From Bacteroidota bacterium (GTDB lineage: Bacteria > Bacteroidota > Ignavibacteria > Palsa-1295): DNA of 5,179 bases. Each line of letters opens with the position of its first letter. Within the stretch, counting starts at the first letter, position 1. Shown here one piece after another: positions 1-5,179 of this stretch. The notes beneath the pieces were generated by a model. That model did not search any database and was not told the DNA's origin. It was given only the letters and a program-made list of their open reading frames with translations. The translations under genes were made by a program, and so were the position numbers. The DNA lies in the NCBI GenBank assembly GCA_025363505.1, contig JANYDV010000097.1, positions 1 to 5,179 on the forward strand, read 5' to 3'.

Positions 1-697
1 GACCTATGACAGCGCGGCTTTTGTCATTCATGAGCCCTATTATTATGATCCGGATTTTGCAAACATGGGATTTTGGACACGAGGTGGCATTAAAGATTGT
101 GGAGATATGACCGGTACGGGTAATAGGGTACTCTATATCAATGGCACCTTAGATGGTGAATATTATGGGTATCATTATTTTTATGTGTTGGGAAGTGCTA
201 TTGATGATAAGGTAGATATGTTTATAGGTGCATTCCCTGACTACGGAGGCTGCTTCAATAATATTGATACGCTCACCGCAGATGGAGATCAATTGGGAGA
301 TGTCATTATGGGGTTGCCTGAGTTTTTTACTCCGGAAGATGGGGTATCCAGGAAGTTGTCGGTTGGTACAATGTGGGTCCTGCATGGATCAAAGAAAATT
401 CCGGTACGATTAAACAATGTAACTTCGACAATCGCAACACCTAACAGTATCTCGATATTTCCCAATCCTGTGATTGATTATAACTGTAAACTTGATCTTT
501 CTTCGATAGTACCACAAGATTTAGAAATATCCTTGTATGATCTTCTGGGAAGAAAAGTCTTCTCTGAATTCATTACGACCCCATTTTTCAGAGTATCAAA
601 ACCAATCAATACCAGCGGACTTAGTAATGGAACCTACATTCTGGAAGTCAAAGGTAAAAGTATTGTCCAACGCTTGAAGCTCTCGGTGTTAAAATGA
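1..697 (+). CDS. FG-GAP-like secreted protein with T9SS C-terminal sorting domain (5' partial)
   Basis: The frame is open from base 2 to the TGA at 695-697, giving 231 visible residues; the start lies outside the window, and the ATG at 65 is internal because the frame continues upstream with similar composition. Numbering residues from that ATG, residues 47-60 (DDKVDMFIGAFPDY) and 73-107 (GDQLGDVIMGLPEF, then VGTMWVLHG) resemble FG-GAP/integrin-alpha propeller repeats, which typically read D-x-x-D-hydrophobic-IGAP followed by a G-x-x-x-VLxG strand. Residues about 127-210 are a type A T9SS sorting domain: the opening SISIFPNP, then the LYDLLGRKV strand, SNGTYILEV, and a basic end at LSVLK. T9SS cargo crosses the inner membrane by Sec, then the outer membrane, and is either anchored to the surface or released after the tail is removed. 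The ligand or substrate cannot be told. The FG-GAP assignment is less certain than the sorting tail because the metal-binding loops are degenerate. Confidence 0.85.
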   Translation, partial: TYDSAAFVIHEPYYYDPDFANMGFWTRGGIKDCGDMTGTGNRVLYINGTLDGEYYGYHYFYVLGSAIDDKVDMFIGAFPDYGGCFNNIDTLTADGDQLGDVIMGLPEFFTPEDGVSRKLSVGTMWVLHGSKKIPVRLNNVTSTIATPNSISIFPNPVIDYNCKLDLSSIVPQDLEISLYDLLGRKVFSEFITTPFFRVSKPINTSGLSNGTYILEVKGKSIVQRLKLSVLK

Positions 698-856
698 ATT
701 TTCTGTGCTAAACAAAACCTCTTAACTACAATGAAACACGTTATCTATTCAAGTCTTCTCATTTGTCTAATATAATGGAATTTGGACTTCGGCGTCTCGG
801 ATTTTAGAGAGGATTTCATTTAGACAATTCTTCGATATTATTGTTAGTAGGCTTCA
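698..856. other. Intergenic region with mini-ORF and long imperfect hairpin
   Basis: This gap separates the T9SS cargo gene from the M15 dipeptidase gene. No full gene is visible. A 14-codon frame at 731-775 (MKHVIYSSLLICLI, then TAA) resembles the start of a signal peptide and lies in the same frame as the dipeptidase, but stops at 773, 821, 845 and 848 separate them. The hairpin at 763-827 is listed separately. A TATTATTG at 836-843 is one mismatch from the Bacteroidota -7 element TAnnTTTG, but no matching TTG sits at the expected distance upstream, so no promoter is called. Confidence 0.5.
763..827. repeat. Long imperfect inverted repeat / hairpin
   Basis: TTGTCTAA at 763-770 is the perfect reverse complement of TTAGACAA at 820-827. 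After a 4-base bulge (771-774) pairing resumes, 775-783 with 811-819, with three G-T wobbles and no mismatches, giving about 17 base pairs in two blocks. The 27-base interior can form only short extra stems (for example GAC 785-787 with GTC 794-796). There is no T-run after it, so it is not a canonical intrinsic terminator. It could be a weak 3' structure for the upstream gene, a leader structure for the dipeptidase mRNA, or a short remnant of a dispersed repeat. Confidence 0.45.
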
Positions 857-1516
857 ATGAATAGTTTATCGTTATTGATGGGTGTAGTGTGCCTTCTTGT
901 TGGGCATTGGGGGGTTCACCCAATGGTGAATAATTATAATGCGCAGAAAGGTTTATACTCGCTCGCGCCGATCACGAATGTGCAAATCGAAAAACGGTAT
1001 GCAACAGTAAATAATATTTGTTCGGCGGTGCTCGATAGTGATCAGTGTTGTTATCTTCGCGGAGTTGCCTATATCAAATTTGTACGCGCCTGTGAGATTC
1101 TGCGAGCCGAACATCCAAAGTTGAAATTTATTATTTATGATGCCTATCGCTCCCCGAAAATCCAATTGAAATTATGGAACAAAGTAAAAGGCACACCGAA
1201 TGCTCGTTACGTTGCGTATCCAAAATGTATCTCAATGCACTCGCTTGGTTTGGCACTTGATATGACACTCGCTGATAGTTTGGGTAAGCCATTGGATATG
1301 GGTACCGATTATGATGCTTTTACTCTGTTGGCTCAGCCGCGATTTGAATCCCAATTTCTTCGAACTCAGACTTTAAGCAAAGCCCAATATGAAAACCGGT
1401 TGTTGCTACGCAGTATAATGAAGCGCGCAGGTTTCTTTCAGTTGCAAAGTGAGTGGTGGCACTATGAAGCATTGCATCAGAAATTTGCACATACCCATTA
1501 TAAAGTAATCGAATGA
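857..1516 (+). CDS. M15-family D-Ala-D-Ala dipeptidase (VanX/DdpX-like), probably exported
   Basis: This 219-residue protein carries the full VanX-type zinc site. YDAYRSP (94-100) supplies the conserved arginine R98. SMHSLGLALD (126-135) supplies zinc ligands H128 and D135, seven residues apart as in VanX. SEWWHY (198-203) supplies the catalytic base E199 and third ligand H202. LDMGTDYDAF (146-155) is the usual block after the second ligand. VanX and DdpX hydrolyse the D-Ala-D-Ala dipeptide and generally do not cut the pentapeptide. Residues 4-20 form a hydrophobic segment, which suggests export to the periplasm; there is no good lipobox around C12. Tandem in-frame stops at 845-850 make the ATG at 857 the first usable start; the ATG at 881 would shorten the hydrophobic segment. 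Nothing resembling vanH, vanA or vanS/vanR is adjacent, so peptidoglycan turnover or dipeptide use is likelier than glycopeptide resistance. A DUF4292-like lipoprotein gene follows 63 bases downstream. Confidence 0.88.
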   Translation: MNSLSLLMGVVCLLVGHWGVHPMVNNYNAQKGLYSLAPITNVQIEKRYATVNNICSAVLDSDQCCYLRGVAYIKFVRACEILRAEHPKLKFIIYDAYRSPKIQLKLWNKVKGTPNARYVAYPKCISMHSLGLALDMTLADSLGKPLDMGTDYDAFTLLAQPRFESQFLRTQTLSKAQYENRLLLRSIMKRAGFFQLQSEWWHYEALHQKFAHTHYKVIE

Positions 1517-1579
1517 ATTACTCTTCATAGTTATTATAGCACGAAACCCCTCTCTTGAGTGATAGTATACAACAGATAT

Positions 1580-2410
1580 ATGGAAGTAACAAAGCCGCTT
1601 ATCACGATATTTGCTGTTGTAGTACTGAGCAGTTGCACGGCGACGAAACCGCAACGCAGCGCACAAGCAACGACAAAGATTGAAACGTCACCTTCAGCAT
1701 CAGAAACTGAAGACGCCAATGCGCAATTCTGTTTGCTTGCGTCGAAGTGTTCAGCACTTTATGCTGAAGGGACTATTACCCTACGTGACGGAAATTCATC
1801 GCAAAGCGGAAAATTTGAGCTACGCTCGAAGCGTTCAACTGCCGGAGGTGATTCATTAAGTATGGTCATCAGCGGTCCGTTTGGCATTACCGCAGCAAAA
1901 TTTCTTGGTTCGGAAAAGGAATTCCATTTCTATAATATGATCGAAAATGATCATTATCATGGCAAACCCGATGCCGCAACGCTTGAAAAATTTACCAGAA
2001 TGAAAGGGCTTTCCCTGGGACTGCTCAATGATCTGGTCTATGGAGTGTCTCCTATACAATTACGTGCCGAACAGCTCGCTGAAGCCCATACAGAACCGTT
2101 AGGCAATGGTAAGTACCGTTTCGCAATGATGAATGTCTTAGGTTATCTCGAAGCCATTACATACAGAATGAGCGATAACAAGCTTAAAATTTTGGCTTAT
2201 GATCGGTGGAATCGTCAAGTGCCGATTTTGGCTCTTTCGGACACAAAATCTGACTTGTCGGTGAAATTTTCGGGATCAATAGAAGATGAGCCATTTTTAG
2301 TGCCGAATTTGATCATCGCGACCTCAGGCACCCAAACTTTGGAGATAGAGTATTCACAGGTGAAAGAAAATCCGTCTAATTTGACCGTAAAGATCAAAAT
2401 TCCCCAATAA
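1580..2410 (+). CDS. DUF4292 / LolB-like outer-membrane lipoprotein
   Basis: The protein has 276 residues from the ATG at 1580. That start gives a compact type II signal peptide (MEVTKPLITIFAVVVLSSC) with lipobox L16-S17-S18-C19. A GTG at 1559 would add seven residues in front and is less likely. After C19 comes a polar Ser/Thr-rich linker (20-48). Then comes a region matching the DUF4292/LolB-like pattern: YAEGTITLRDG (61-71), a DSLSMVISGPFGITAAKFLG strand pair (91-110), FHFYNM (115-120), a helical stretch LGLLNDLVYGVSP (146-158), and late beta strands with YDRW (207-210) and VPNLIIATSG (241-250). Members are predicted half-barrels of the LolA/LolB type that hold acyl chains; a role in moving or placing lipoproteins or lipid at the outer membrane is inference. 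The gene lies 63 bases after the dipeptidase gene on the same strand. No terminator is seen between them, so co-transcription is plausible. The lipoprotein call is firm; the family name is moderately sure. Confidence 0.75.
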   Translation: MEVTKPLITIFAVVVLSSCTATKPQRSAQATTKIETSPSASETEDANAQFCLLASKCSALYAEGTITLRDGNSSQSGKFELRSKRSTAGGDSLSMVISGPFGITAAKFLGSEKEFHFYNMIENDHYHGKPDAATLEKFTRMKGLSLGLLNDLVYGVSPIQLRAEQLAEAHTEPLGNGKYRFAMMNVLGYLEAITYRMSDNKLKILAYDRWNRQVPILALSDTKSDLSVKFSGSIEDEPFLVPNLIIATSGTQTLEIEYSQVKENPSNLTVKIKIPQ

Positions 2411-2584
2411 AAAATGAATATTTCGTCATAATCTTGTCACAGGGTTGATTGCTCGTTCGTTTATTGAAATGTTAAGTCGTTGATTGCCATTAAATTATCG
2501 TTTATCAAAAAGTTTGGCACGATAATTGACAGTGTAATGAGTAATGCAACAACTATTGCATACAAAAATAGACGGATCAAGATT
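2411..2584. other. Intergenic region with possible promoter and leader of the small exported protein gene
   Basis: This 174-base gap follows the DUF4292-like gene. A TTG at 2480 could extend the next gene by 35 codons, but that extension is lysine-rich and would bury the signal peptide, so the region is treated as non-coding. It holds a 9-base direct repeat, GTTGATTGC, at 2444-2452 and 2479-2487. It also holds a small hairpin: 2541-2549 pairs with 2556-2563 around the loop CAACTA, eight pairs with one bulged A. TTGACA occurs at 2526-2531, but no -10 element sits at a suitable distance. No terminator is seen for the upstream gene. Confidence 0.4.
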
Positions 2585-2995
2585 ATGAAAAACCCAATCA
2601 TCAAATTTATCGCACTAAGCTTCGTTGGAGCGATTTTAGTATTGTTTAGTGCTGCTGAGAGTAAAGCGCAGTTTTCGAAAGCAGTTGTTGTCCTTAAGGG
2701 AACCGTAACAGCCGAACAGACCGGAAAACCACATTCGGTTCGTGTGAGCGTTCGTTCTGCCGGTGATACAGCAATGGAGATTAATGCAAGCCGCTCGAAC
2801 AGCGAAAGTGGGTATTACTTGGTTGTTTTGAAACCCGGTAAAAAGTATTGGGTGCATCTCGAAAGCGACAATTCAGTAGCCAAAGACATATTGTTTGAAG
2901 CACCGGCTTGTGATAAGACTCAACAGATTGTACAAGATTTTACAGTAACCCTCATCGGGCTTAACAATAAGCCTGATCTTGGTGACAGAAAGTAA
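2585..2995 (+). CDS. Small exported protein with carboxypeptidase-regulatory-like beta-sandwich domain
   Basis: The protein has 136 residues. The ATG at 2585 is chosen because it directly precedes a classic type I signal peptide: K2 and K7, a hydrophobic core at 8-24, and cleavage after S26-K27-A28 before Q29. The mature part starts with a strand-rich region, VVVLKGTVTAEQTGKPHSVR (34-53), followed by RSNSESGYYLVVLKPGKKYW (70-89). The order G-x-V, T-G-K-P, then S-G-Y-Y-x-x-x-L-K-P-G-x-x-Y is the usual signature of the transthyretin-like carboxypeptidase D regulatory fold found in many Bacteroidota envelope proteins. The protein consists essentially of this one domain plus a short charged tail, with no enzyme, TonB-receptor or OmpA part attached. 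The single cysteine C109 near the domain end has no partner. The function is unknown; a periplasmic or surface binding or structural role is inference. A strong terminator lies about 50 bases downstream. Confidence 0.72.
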   Translation: MKNPIIKFIALSFVGAILVLFSAAESKAQFSKAVVVLKGTVTAEQTGKPHSVRVSVRSAGDTAMEINASRSNSESGYYLVVLKPGKKYWVHLESDNSVAKDILFEAPACDKTQQIVQDFTVTLIGLNNKPDLGDRK

Positions 2996-3045
2996 CAAGT
3001 GTTTCATAGTTAATTGGTCAATCCTATTAGAGATGATGTATGATG

Positions 3046-3078
3046 AAGACGCACTCCACTCGGGGTGCGTTTTTTTTT
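3046..3078 (+). terminator. Rho-independent terminator
   Basis: A GC-rich 9-pair stem, 3049-3057 (ACGCACTCC) with 3062-3070 (GGGGTGCGT), encloses a 4-base loop ACTC and has one T-G wobble. A run of nine T (3070-3078) follows directly. Three further weak pairs (3046-3048 with 3071-3073) can extend the base. It lies 50 bases after the stop of the small exported protein gene and marks the end of the transcript that may start before the dipeptidase or lipoprotein gene. It also insulates the arylsulfotransferase gene. Confidence 0.93.
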
Positions 3079-3166
3079 CGAAACTTTGAGAACCATATAG
3101 TCTTATTGTTTGTATATGGGGATGCATTCGTTTCTTATGCCCTCAGCCATTTTCCCCCGAAAATAG

Positions 3167-3198
3167 TACATATTGTCTTCCCCAAGCACAATAATGTA
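3167..3198. promoter_or_regulatory. Stable hairpin / palindromic element upstream of the arylsulfotransferase gene
   Basis: Three consecutive paired blocks form 13 base pairs with only two single-base bulges (A3193 and C3187). TACAT 3167-3171 pairs with ATGTA 3194-3198, ATTGT 3172-3176 with ACAAT 3188-3192, and CTT 3177-3179 with AAG 3184-3186, around a CCCC loop. It ends 22 bases before the ATG at 3221 and has no T-run, so it is not a terminator. It could be a 5'-UTR structure affecting translation or mRNA stability, or a palindromic protein-binding site. The pairing is seen in the sequence; the role is inferred. Confidence 0.5.
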
Positions 3199-3220
3199 GA
3201 CTCCTTAGCTTATTTGACAT

Positions 3221-5038
3221 ATGAAACTCTATAACGCTCTCTTAGTAAGCATAGTCTTACTCATTAACATCAGTTCGCCGGCTCATTCGGCTGTAACGGT
3301 AGTTTCGAACTATCCGACGAATTACTCGAAAAATGTGAGTTCCGCCACAACGGTCGGCGTTCGATATTCAGCTACAATTGACAAAACGAAATTGATCGCT
3401 GATAGCGTCAAGATTTTTGGCTCAGTCAGCGGCTTTCATACCGGCACAGTTTCCCTTAGTTCTGACGGGAAAATGGTCATATTCAAACCGACCAACCCTT
3501 TTTCATCCGGCGAAGGAGTTTATGTTCGTTTTGGTGGATTTGTCACAACAACGACAGGGAGCTATGCACCTGCTTTCTCGATTCAATTTTCCATTGCAGG
3601 TTCAATCAAAAATAGTGATAGCATTAATTTCCATAGTGATGATCCGATCCTTGAAGGCATTCTTCATAGAAAACATCGTAGTGCAAAAGGCTCGGACGCA
3701 AGCCCCTTGTATTTCCCCCAATTGAATGTAGTCAATCTCAACAACCCGGCTGAGGGAAATCTCTATGTAGCCAATATGCAGTTCGAAGCCACACAGGAAG
3801 GAGCCTATCGGATGATCCTTGATAAAAAAGGGAATTTGCTCTTTGCTCAAGCTGCCGGTCCGAGTTTCGTACAAGATTTTAAGCCCGGTCCTCATCATAC
3901 CTATACGTATTTTGATGCAGCAACCTATCGAATATATTTCCTCAATTCTTCATATGAAATTTTTGACAGTATCGAGGCTGCCAATGGCTACCAGACCGAC
4001 GGACATGAGCTACAATATACTGCTGATGGGGGATATATAATTCTGGCGATAAATTATGCGACTGTCGATATGAGAGAAATTTCAGGTGGTGATAGTGCCG
4101 CTATTGTTCTCGAAGATGTAATCCAAGAATTTGATAAAGACAAAAATCTGATATTTGAATGGCGTTCACTTGATCATTTTAAGATCACCGATGCTGTCGG
4201 GGAGAATTTGTTAGAACCGGTGATCGATTTTTGTCATGCTAACGCACTTGAGTTTGATACCGATGGTAATATCCTGATGTCGAGCCGACATATGGATGAA
4301 ATTACGAAAATCAATCGTGAAACCGGGGCGATTATCTGGCGACTCGGCGGACAGAATAACCAGTTTACCTTCGTCAATGACACGGTAGGCTTTTCGCATC
4401 AGCATGATATTCGATTAACCCCTAAAGGGACGTATACGCTTTTTGATAATGGCAACCTCCACCACTCTGCTTCGACCTACAGCCGAGGAGTCGAGTATAA
4501 GATTGATCAAGTAAATAAAACAGTGACTCAAGTTTGGGAATTTAGACGTCAGCCCGATGTCTTCGGAAGTGCAATGGGAAGTGTACAGCGCCTCACCAAC
4601 GGCAATACACTCATCGGCTGGGGGGCGTGTGATAATGTAACGGTTACCGAAGTGAATACATTAAATAATCCGGTGTTTGAATTGATAATGGGTGACCAAA
4701 ATTATACCTATCGCGCATATAAGTACACCAAAGAACAAATAGATGCCGGCATAACTCACACCGGTAAAGCTAACGAAGTTTCATCACTTACTTGCTCATC
4801 GAACCCTGTATTCGATCAGACCGAAGTTACTTTATCAATACCGAAACCATCACTTGCAAAGATTAATCTTTACGATCAACTCGGTAATGAAGTTCTGAAG
4901 CTCTATTCCGGTAGTCTCGAAGCAGGTTCGTATGTATTTCCGTTCCAAATCAGTGGTCTAAGTGCCGGAGTATATTACATCCGAGCTGTGGGTGATGGCA
5001 ATGCCACACTTACTCAAAAAATTATTGTGATAAAATAA
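3221..5038 (+). CDS. T9SS-exported arylsulfotransferase (ASST) family protein with N-terminal Ig-like domain
   Basis: This 605-residue protein starts at the ATG at 3221; an in-frame TGA at 3215 rules out a longer form. It has a signal peptide (1-23, cleavage AHS before A24), then an SbsA-type bacterial Ig-like domain (about 25-126; SNYPTNYSKNVSSATTVGVR at 29-48, SSDGKMVIFKP at 80-90). The ASST beta-propeller follows (about 135-510). Candidate catalytic residues are H262 (DGHEL), H339 and N341 (CHAN), R356 (SSRHMDEI) and H395 (SHQHD), the last matching the histidine that carries sulfate in E. coli ASST. WRLGGQNNQF (373-382), LFDNG (407-411) and NGNTLIGWG (460-468) are typical blade motifs. A type A T9SS sorting domain closes the protein (about 521-605: SNPVFDQTEV, LYDQLGNEV, GVYYIRAV, terminal basic IIVIK). 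Known bacterial ASSTs move sulfate between phenolic compounds without PAPS. The acceptor here is unknown and the enzyme would act at the cell surface or outside. The disulfide cysteines of E. coli ASST are not seen; only C338, C470 and C525 occur. Confidence 0.87.
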   Translation: MKLYNALLVSIVLLINISSPAHSAVTVVSNYPTNYSKNVSSATTVGVRYSATIDKTKLIADSVKIFGSVSGFHTGTVSLSSDGKMVIFKPTNPFSSGEGVYVRFGGFVTTTTGSYAPAFSIQFSIAGSIKNSDSINFHSDDPILEGILHRKHRSAKGSDASPLYFPQLNVVNLNNPAEGNLYVANMQFEATQEGAYRMILDKKGNLLFAQAAGPSFVQDFKPGPHHTYTYFDAATYRIYFLNSSYEIFDSIEAANGYQTDGHELQYTADGGYIILAINYATVDMREISGGDSAAIVLEDVIQEFDKDKNLIFEWRSLDHFKITDAVGENLLEPVIDFCHANALEFDTDGNILMSSRHMDEITKINRETGAIIWRLGGQNNQFTFVNDTVGFSHQHDIRLTPKGTYTLFDNGNLHHSASTYSRGVEYKIDQVNKTVTQVWEFRRQPDVFGSAMGSVQRLTNGNTLIGWGACDNVTVTEVNTLNNPVFELIMGDQNYTYRAYKYTKEQIDAGITHTGKANEVSSLTCSSNPVFDQTEVTLSIPKPSLAKINLYDQLGNEVLKLYSGSLEAGSYVFPFQISGLSAGVYYIRAVGDGNATLTQKIIVIK

Positions 5039-5040
5039 TT
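5016..5040 (-). terminator. Possible weak intrinsic terminator for the minus-strand gene
   Basis: Read on the minus strand, AATTATT and AATAATT (plus-strand 5034-5040 and 5020-5026) form a 7-pair stem around a 7-base loop, followed by a T-run (A-run 5016-5021 on the plus strand). The stem is entirely A/T and therefore weak, and it overlaps the end of the arylsulfotransferase coding region. A second copy of AATAATT at 5049-5055 offers an alternative pairing. Confidence 0.22.
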
Positions 5041-5054
5041 ACTGCGAGAATAAT

Positions 5055-5179
5055 TTACCAGCCCCCACGCCCGATCGCGCTTGTGATATGGGATAGGTGA
5101 TGGCTGGAGTGCCAAGCATACATTGCAAGATTATCTTCGACTGTCCAACGTCCTGATTCCGGATGATTGAAGGTGCGAA
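5055..5179 (-). CDS. YfiT/DinB-fold metal-dependent protein, C-terminal fragment (partial)
   Basis: On the minus strand a frame enters from the window edge and runs 40 codons (5177 down to the TAA at 5055-5057). It reads RTFNHPESGRWTVEDNLAMY, then AWHSSHHLSHI and a short Gly-rich end. The order HPE-x-G-R, a short helix, then YAWHxxHHxxHI is the characteristic C-terminus of YfiT-type DinB-fold proteins (putative metal-dependent hydrolases or bacillithiol transferases). In that family the first and third histidines of WHxxHH, four apart, complete the metal site with an earlier histidine that lies outside this window. Its stop lies 16 bases from the end of the convergent arylsulfotransferase gene. 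The family is well supported by the motif despite the short length; the substrate cannot be told. Confidence 0.78.
   Translation of the reverse strand, partial: RTFNHPESGRWTVEDNLAMYAWHSSHHLSHITSAIGRGGW

Noticed and set aside
953..1165. Minus-strand open frame inside the dipeptidase gene, with similar ones inside the other genes
   Set aside because: They lie opposite well-supported coding regions, have no recognisable domain and no gene-like context.
1559..1579. GTG start seven codons upstream for the DUF4292-like lipoprotein
   Set aside because: The ATG at 1580 gives a normal-length lipoprotein signal peptide; GTG is a rarer start and has no ribosome binding site to support it.
2444..2487. 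Nine-base direct repeat GTTGATTGC, two copies 35 bases apart
   Set aside because: Two short copies in an AT-rich spacer are weak evidence for an operator or an insertion scar; no inverted ends or neighbouring element support it.
2526..2531. TTGACA resembling a -35 box before the small exported protein gene
   Set aside because: No -10-like or TAnnTTTG element lies 15-21 bases downstream, so it is probably chance.
2480..2584. Possible N-terminal extension of the small exported protein from a TTG start
   Set aside because: The extension would put 35 polar and basic residues in front of a complete signal peptide, and the ATG at 2585 gives a standard export signal.
3104..3112. TATTGTTTG resembling the Bacteroidota -7 element upstream of the arylsulfotransferase gene
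   Set aside because: It has one base too many between TA and TTTG, and the nearest upstream TTG (3086-3088) is only 15 bases away, shorter than usual.
3040..3234. Plus-strand 64-codon frame starting in the terminator
   Set aside because: It begins in the terminator hairpin, reads through the T-run as phenylalanines and overlaps the true start of the arylsulfotransferase gene in another frame; it has no domain-like content.

Overview
The window looks like chromosomal DNA from a Bacteroidota/Ignavibacteriota-type bacterium (the Ignavibacteria/Kapabacteria side of the Fibrobacterota-Chlorobiota-Bacteroidota group is a good fit, but this is inferred). Two proteins end in type A type IX secretion (T9SS) C-terminal sorting domains. 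A DUF4292-like outer-membrane lipoprotein is present. Start codons have no convincing Shine-Dalgarno sequence, as is usual in that group. Base composition is moderately AT-rich throughout, with no obvious break that would mark a recently acquired island.

Layout: (1) bases 1-697 hold the 3' end of an FG-GAP-like secreted protein with a T9SS tail. (2) 698-856 is a non-coding gap with a long imperfect hairpin (763-827) and a 14-codon signal-peptide-like mini-ORF. (3) 857-1516 encodes a VanX/DdpX-type M15 D-Ala-D-Ala dipeptidase with an N-terminal export segment. (4) 1580-2410 encodes a DUF4292/LolB-like lipoprotein. (5) 2585-2995 encodes a small exported protein with a carboxypeptidase-regulatory-like beta-sandwich domain, followed by a strong intrinsic terminator at 3046-3078. 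(6) 3221-5038 encodes a 605-residue T9SS cargo: signal peptide, SbsA-type Ig-like domain, arylsulfotransferase (ASST) propeller and sorting tail. A stable hairpin (3167-3198) lies just upstream of it. (7) 5055-5179 on the minus strand is the last 40 codons of a YfiT/DinB-fold protein, convergent with the ASST gene.

All five plus-strand proteins seem to act in the cell envelope or outside the cell. Genes 3 to 5 in the list above (857-2995) could share a transcript ending at 3078, although the 174-base gap before 2585 leaves room for a separate promoter. No enzymatic link between the dipeptidase, the lipoprotein and the small exported protein can be shown from sequence. I see no RNA gene, CRISPR array, insertion sequence or defence system. 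The most interesting items are the surface-exported ASST that lacks the family's disulfide pair, and the two upstream structured elements. I do not see a clear previously undescribed system.
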